Assembly (NCBI RefSeq): GCF_030704535.1
Contig: NC_081822.1
Span: 9,603,001-9,667,000 of the forward strand
DNA length: 64,000 bases
Reading direction: 5' to 3'
Source: Vitis vinifera
Lineage: Eukaryota > Streptophyta > Magnoliopsida > Vitales > Vitaceae
Part shown: piece by piece, positions 61,624-64,000 of the stretch
Layout of the letters: every line of letters begins with the position of its first letter
How positions within the stretch are numbered: position 1 is the first letter of the stretch
Notes under the pieces: model-generated
The model's input: the letters and a program-made list of their open reading frames with translations, nothing else
Databases searched by the model: none
What the model was told of the DNA's origin: nothing
Translations under genes and position numbers: made by a program

Positions 61624-64000
61624 GAAGCGTGTATTGATCAATAACATCGAGTGTGGGGAGGTCAAGGGAATTGCTAGATGGTTTACGCTTGTCCGGGAGC
61701 TTTTATTTTACATGTTGCATACATATATACTTAAATAATTAAGTGAATAACATGCCAAAATCATGCTTAATTAATAATGCCACTGACAAAAAACTTGCTC
61801 AGGCCATGATTCTAAACTTGAATGGCCGTGTGGTTCAATGGTCAATTTATGATTCAAATAAGGTGCTTGCGAATCAATTATGAATGGATTATACGTTGGG
61901 CAAAAGGCTGATGAAGTATTAGCATATTCCAATTCTATATCTAGTTCCTTGATTTGTACAAGTATTACAAGCTAAATTCGAGGAAAATGGATTTAGCAAT
62001 TTCAAACACCTTGAATCGTCTAACTATCACGCATAAGCTTAGAAAACACCTAAATATTAAGCTTGTTGCCTTCATCTCTTTTTTTTTTTATTAATTGTTT
62101 TCTATATTGGTTATTTTTATGTACATAATTTTTGTTTGTTATTATCATGTATTTGTTATAAAAAAAAGTTTTAATTAAGCAACATATTCTTATTTATTTG
62201 TTATTTTTATGTAATGCTTATTCTAGATTGTTCCAATCAAAAGAAAGTTAATGCTAGCGTTGATATAGTGAAGAGAGCTTTTAAATGCATCAACCTAAAC
62301 TGTCCCTGCATCCACATTTTTCTTTTTTAAAAAAAAGAAAATAATTTTGTACATTTAATACCCAAAATACCCTCTCTTCAACTACCCCTCCAAAACTCTA
62401 ATATTTTTCTTATATGTTTTCTTTTCTTCTGGTTTTCTTCTTTTATTTTCTCCCCCTATGGTAGGGGCTGAAGAGTACAGACTAGTCGACAGTGATCGCT
62501 GCAACACCTAGCGACGACCAGCAGAGGCGCCTGGCAACGATTTGAGGATGAAAATGAACGGGGAAAAAAAAAGGAATAAAATAAAAGAAAAAGGAGGAAG
62601 AAATGGATTATTAAAGATGAAGGTAATTTGCCAACTTTTTATATGAATTTTATTTTAGAAAGAGGGATGAAAATGCAATTTCTAAATTAATATTTTATTA
62701 TCAATTTTGAGAGTGTAATTAATTATTTATTAAAAATAGTCAATCTCATGTAAATATAAATAAAGTAAAACGTACCAATAAATATTATTAAATAATCCAT
62801 TAATTATAAAAAAAAGGTATGCAGTTTTACTTAATTGGATATACTTACTGCTTAATGTTTTATCTCATTAATATCTACATTCATTTTTCATATTTTTGAC
62901 ACACTATTCTTTACTCCTTAGTGAATCCTTTAAAATCTCGAAAAGACTTCTTTTCTACGTTGAAGTCAAAAGTTATTTTTAAGAAAGATTTCCAAAGTTT
63001 GAAAGGTAGAGGATCATAAAAGTTTACATTTGTTTTTTAAAATTATAGAGAGTTTTCTAATTCTAAGATATTGAAAAATTCTTTTTAAAATCAAATACAA
63101 ATTTAAAGATAAACACAATTTTAAAACTTATTAAAAAATATTTTAATATTTTTTTAGAATCAAACACAAATTTAGAGATAAACATAATTTTAAAATTTTG
63201 AAACTTATCAAAAATATTTTTAGAATTAAAAATATAATAGAAACCAAATTAGAAAATAGAAAGTATTCACTTTCTAATTCTTGTATTATTCATTAATTTT
63301 TTTTTACCAATCATAAATATATACTTACCTTAAATTTTAAGATTTCAGATAATATGTTGTCTTGAAATAGATAAGACCCAAGAAAATAGTTTGCATCTAA
63401 TTAATAAAAAAGTAACAATATTATTAATTAGATAAAATACACTAACACCAACAAATATATTTCCTTTATATAAAAATTTATTTTGTTACTAGAATATTTT
63501 TAAGTGATTATTTTGTCTTCACTGTTCATGTCTTAAAAAAAAAAAAAAGTTAATTCATACTGCATATAAACGTTATTTTGTTACTAAAATGTCTTAAAGT
63601 GATTATAATGCCTTTAGTGTTTATGTGTTCAGAAAATTTAAAAAGAAAAAAAATTGTTTCTGTTGACATTAAAATGTTTAGGTAAATTAAATAGGAGTCC
63701 CAAAAAAGAACACAAATGCAAAATTATTAAAAATCCTTTGGTACATTCTTTATTAGTTTGCCGTTCATTTTATTTTAATATTCTAATTTTCTTTTATATA
63801 AAATAGGAATATACGAAATATTGAATATTGAAATATAATTAATTTATTAAATAAAAAAATAAATTTTTAAATGCTAGAAAAAAATATTTACGTGAATTTC
63901 GGAGAATTAATTAACAATTAGTTTTTGCATAAAACTAGTAAATAATAGTAATTTGTTCAATTAATTTTTTTATAATAAATACATGATAACTAATTTTTTT
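61624..64000. other. AT-rich gene-free right end
   Basis: No gene after the P450. A small GC-richer patch lies at 62,455-62,560. Diverged tandem repeats are visible: a 68 bp unit (phrases AATCAAAYACAAATTTA at about 63,089 and 63,157) and a 95 bp unit starting TTTTGTTACTARAAT at 63481 and 63576. They resemble decayed non-coding repeats. Confidence 0.5.

Noticed and set aside
61826-61880. tRNA-like segment with a good box A (TGGTTCAATGG)
   Set aside because: The box B region is degenerate and no cloverleaf or matching acceptor stem is apparent, so it is neither a tRNA nor a convincing SINE.
1-64000. CRISPR arrays, prokaryotic operons, rRNA genes
   Set aside because: No regularly spaced repeat-spacer pattern, no clustered prokaryotic-style genes and no rRNA-like conserved sequence were seen; the window is plant nuclear DNA.

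Overview
The window looks like nuclear DNA of a eudicot plant, most likely a woody species. Grapevine (Vitis) is my best guess from the mix of gene families and repeats, but I cannot prove it from sequence alone. Genes are sparse, with GT-AG introns rich in A/T, and are separated by long AT-rich stretches packed with non-autonomous transposons. Nothing is prokaryotic, viral or organellar. There are no operons, and neighbouring genes look functionally unrelated except for the two B3 genes.

Eight protein-coding genes can be supported, and all the splice phases close exactly. In order they are: (1) a leucine-rich-repeat extensin of the pollen LRX/PEX type on the minus strand (8744-11140); (2) an intronless gene for a 950-residue protein of the plant molybdenum-cofactor-sulfurase-like, PLP-fold family, whose Schiff-base lysine position is arginine (16931-19783); (3) a four-exon two-B3-domain REM/VRN1-like protein (26009-27190); (4) a six-exon three-B3-domain REM-like protein built by internal duplication (29994-36524); (5) PetM, a nucleus-encoded small subunit of the cytochrome b6f complex (40296-40664); (6) a seven-exon TMEM147 orthologue on the minus strand (46136-41554), convergent with PetM; (7) a six-exon KANADI-type GARP transcription factor closest to KAN4/ATS (52665-55316); and (8) a two-exon CYP82-family cytochrome P450 (59855-61623).

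The gene-free DNA is dominated by recognisable but non-coding mobile elements. These include a 1.8 kb terminal-inverted-repeat element with internal 346-370 bp repeats (1185-2999), a 1.5 kb hAT-like element with a perfect 8 bp target duplication between the two B3 genes (27836-29348), a smaller hAT-like element, a MITE of a three-copy family and a possible SINE in introns of the second B3 gene, and a probable minus-strand LTR fragment (about 5890-8030).

I found no previously undescribed multi-gene system. The most interesting leads are the loss of the catalytic lysine in the sulfurase-like protein, the intron-and-exon duplication that made the three-B3 gene, the cluster of tiny upstream ORFs before KAN4, a strong G-quadruplex motif far upstream of KAN4, and the well-bounded transposons.
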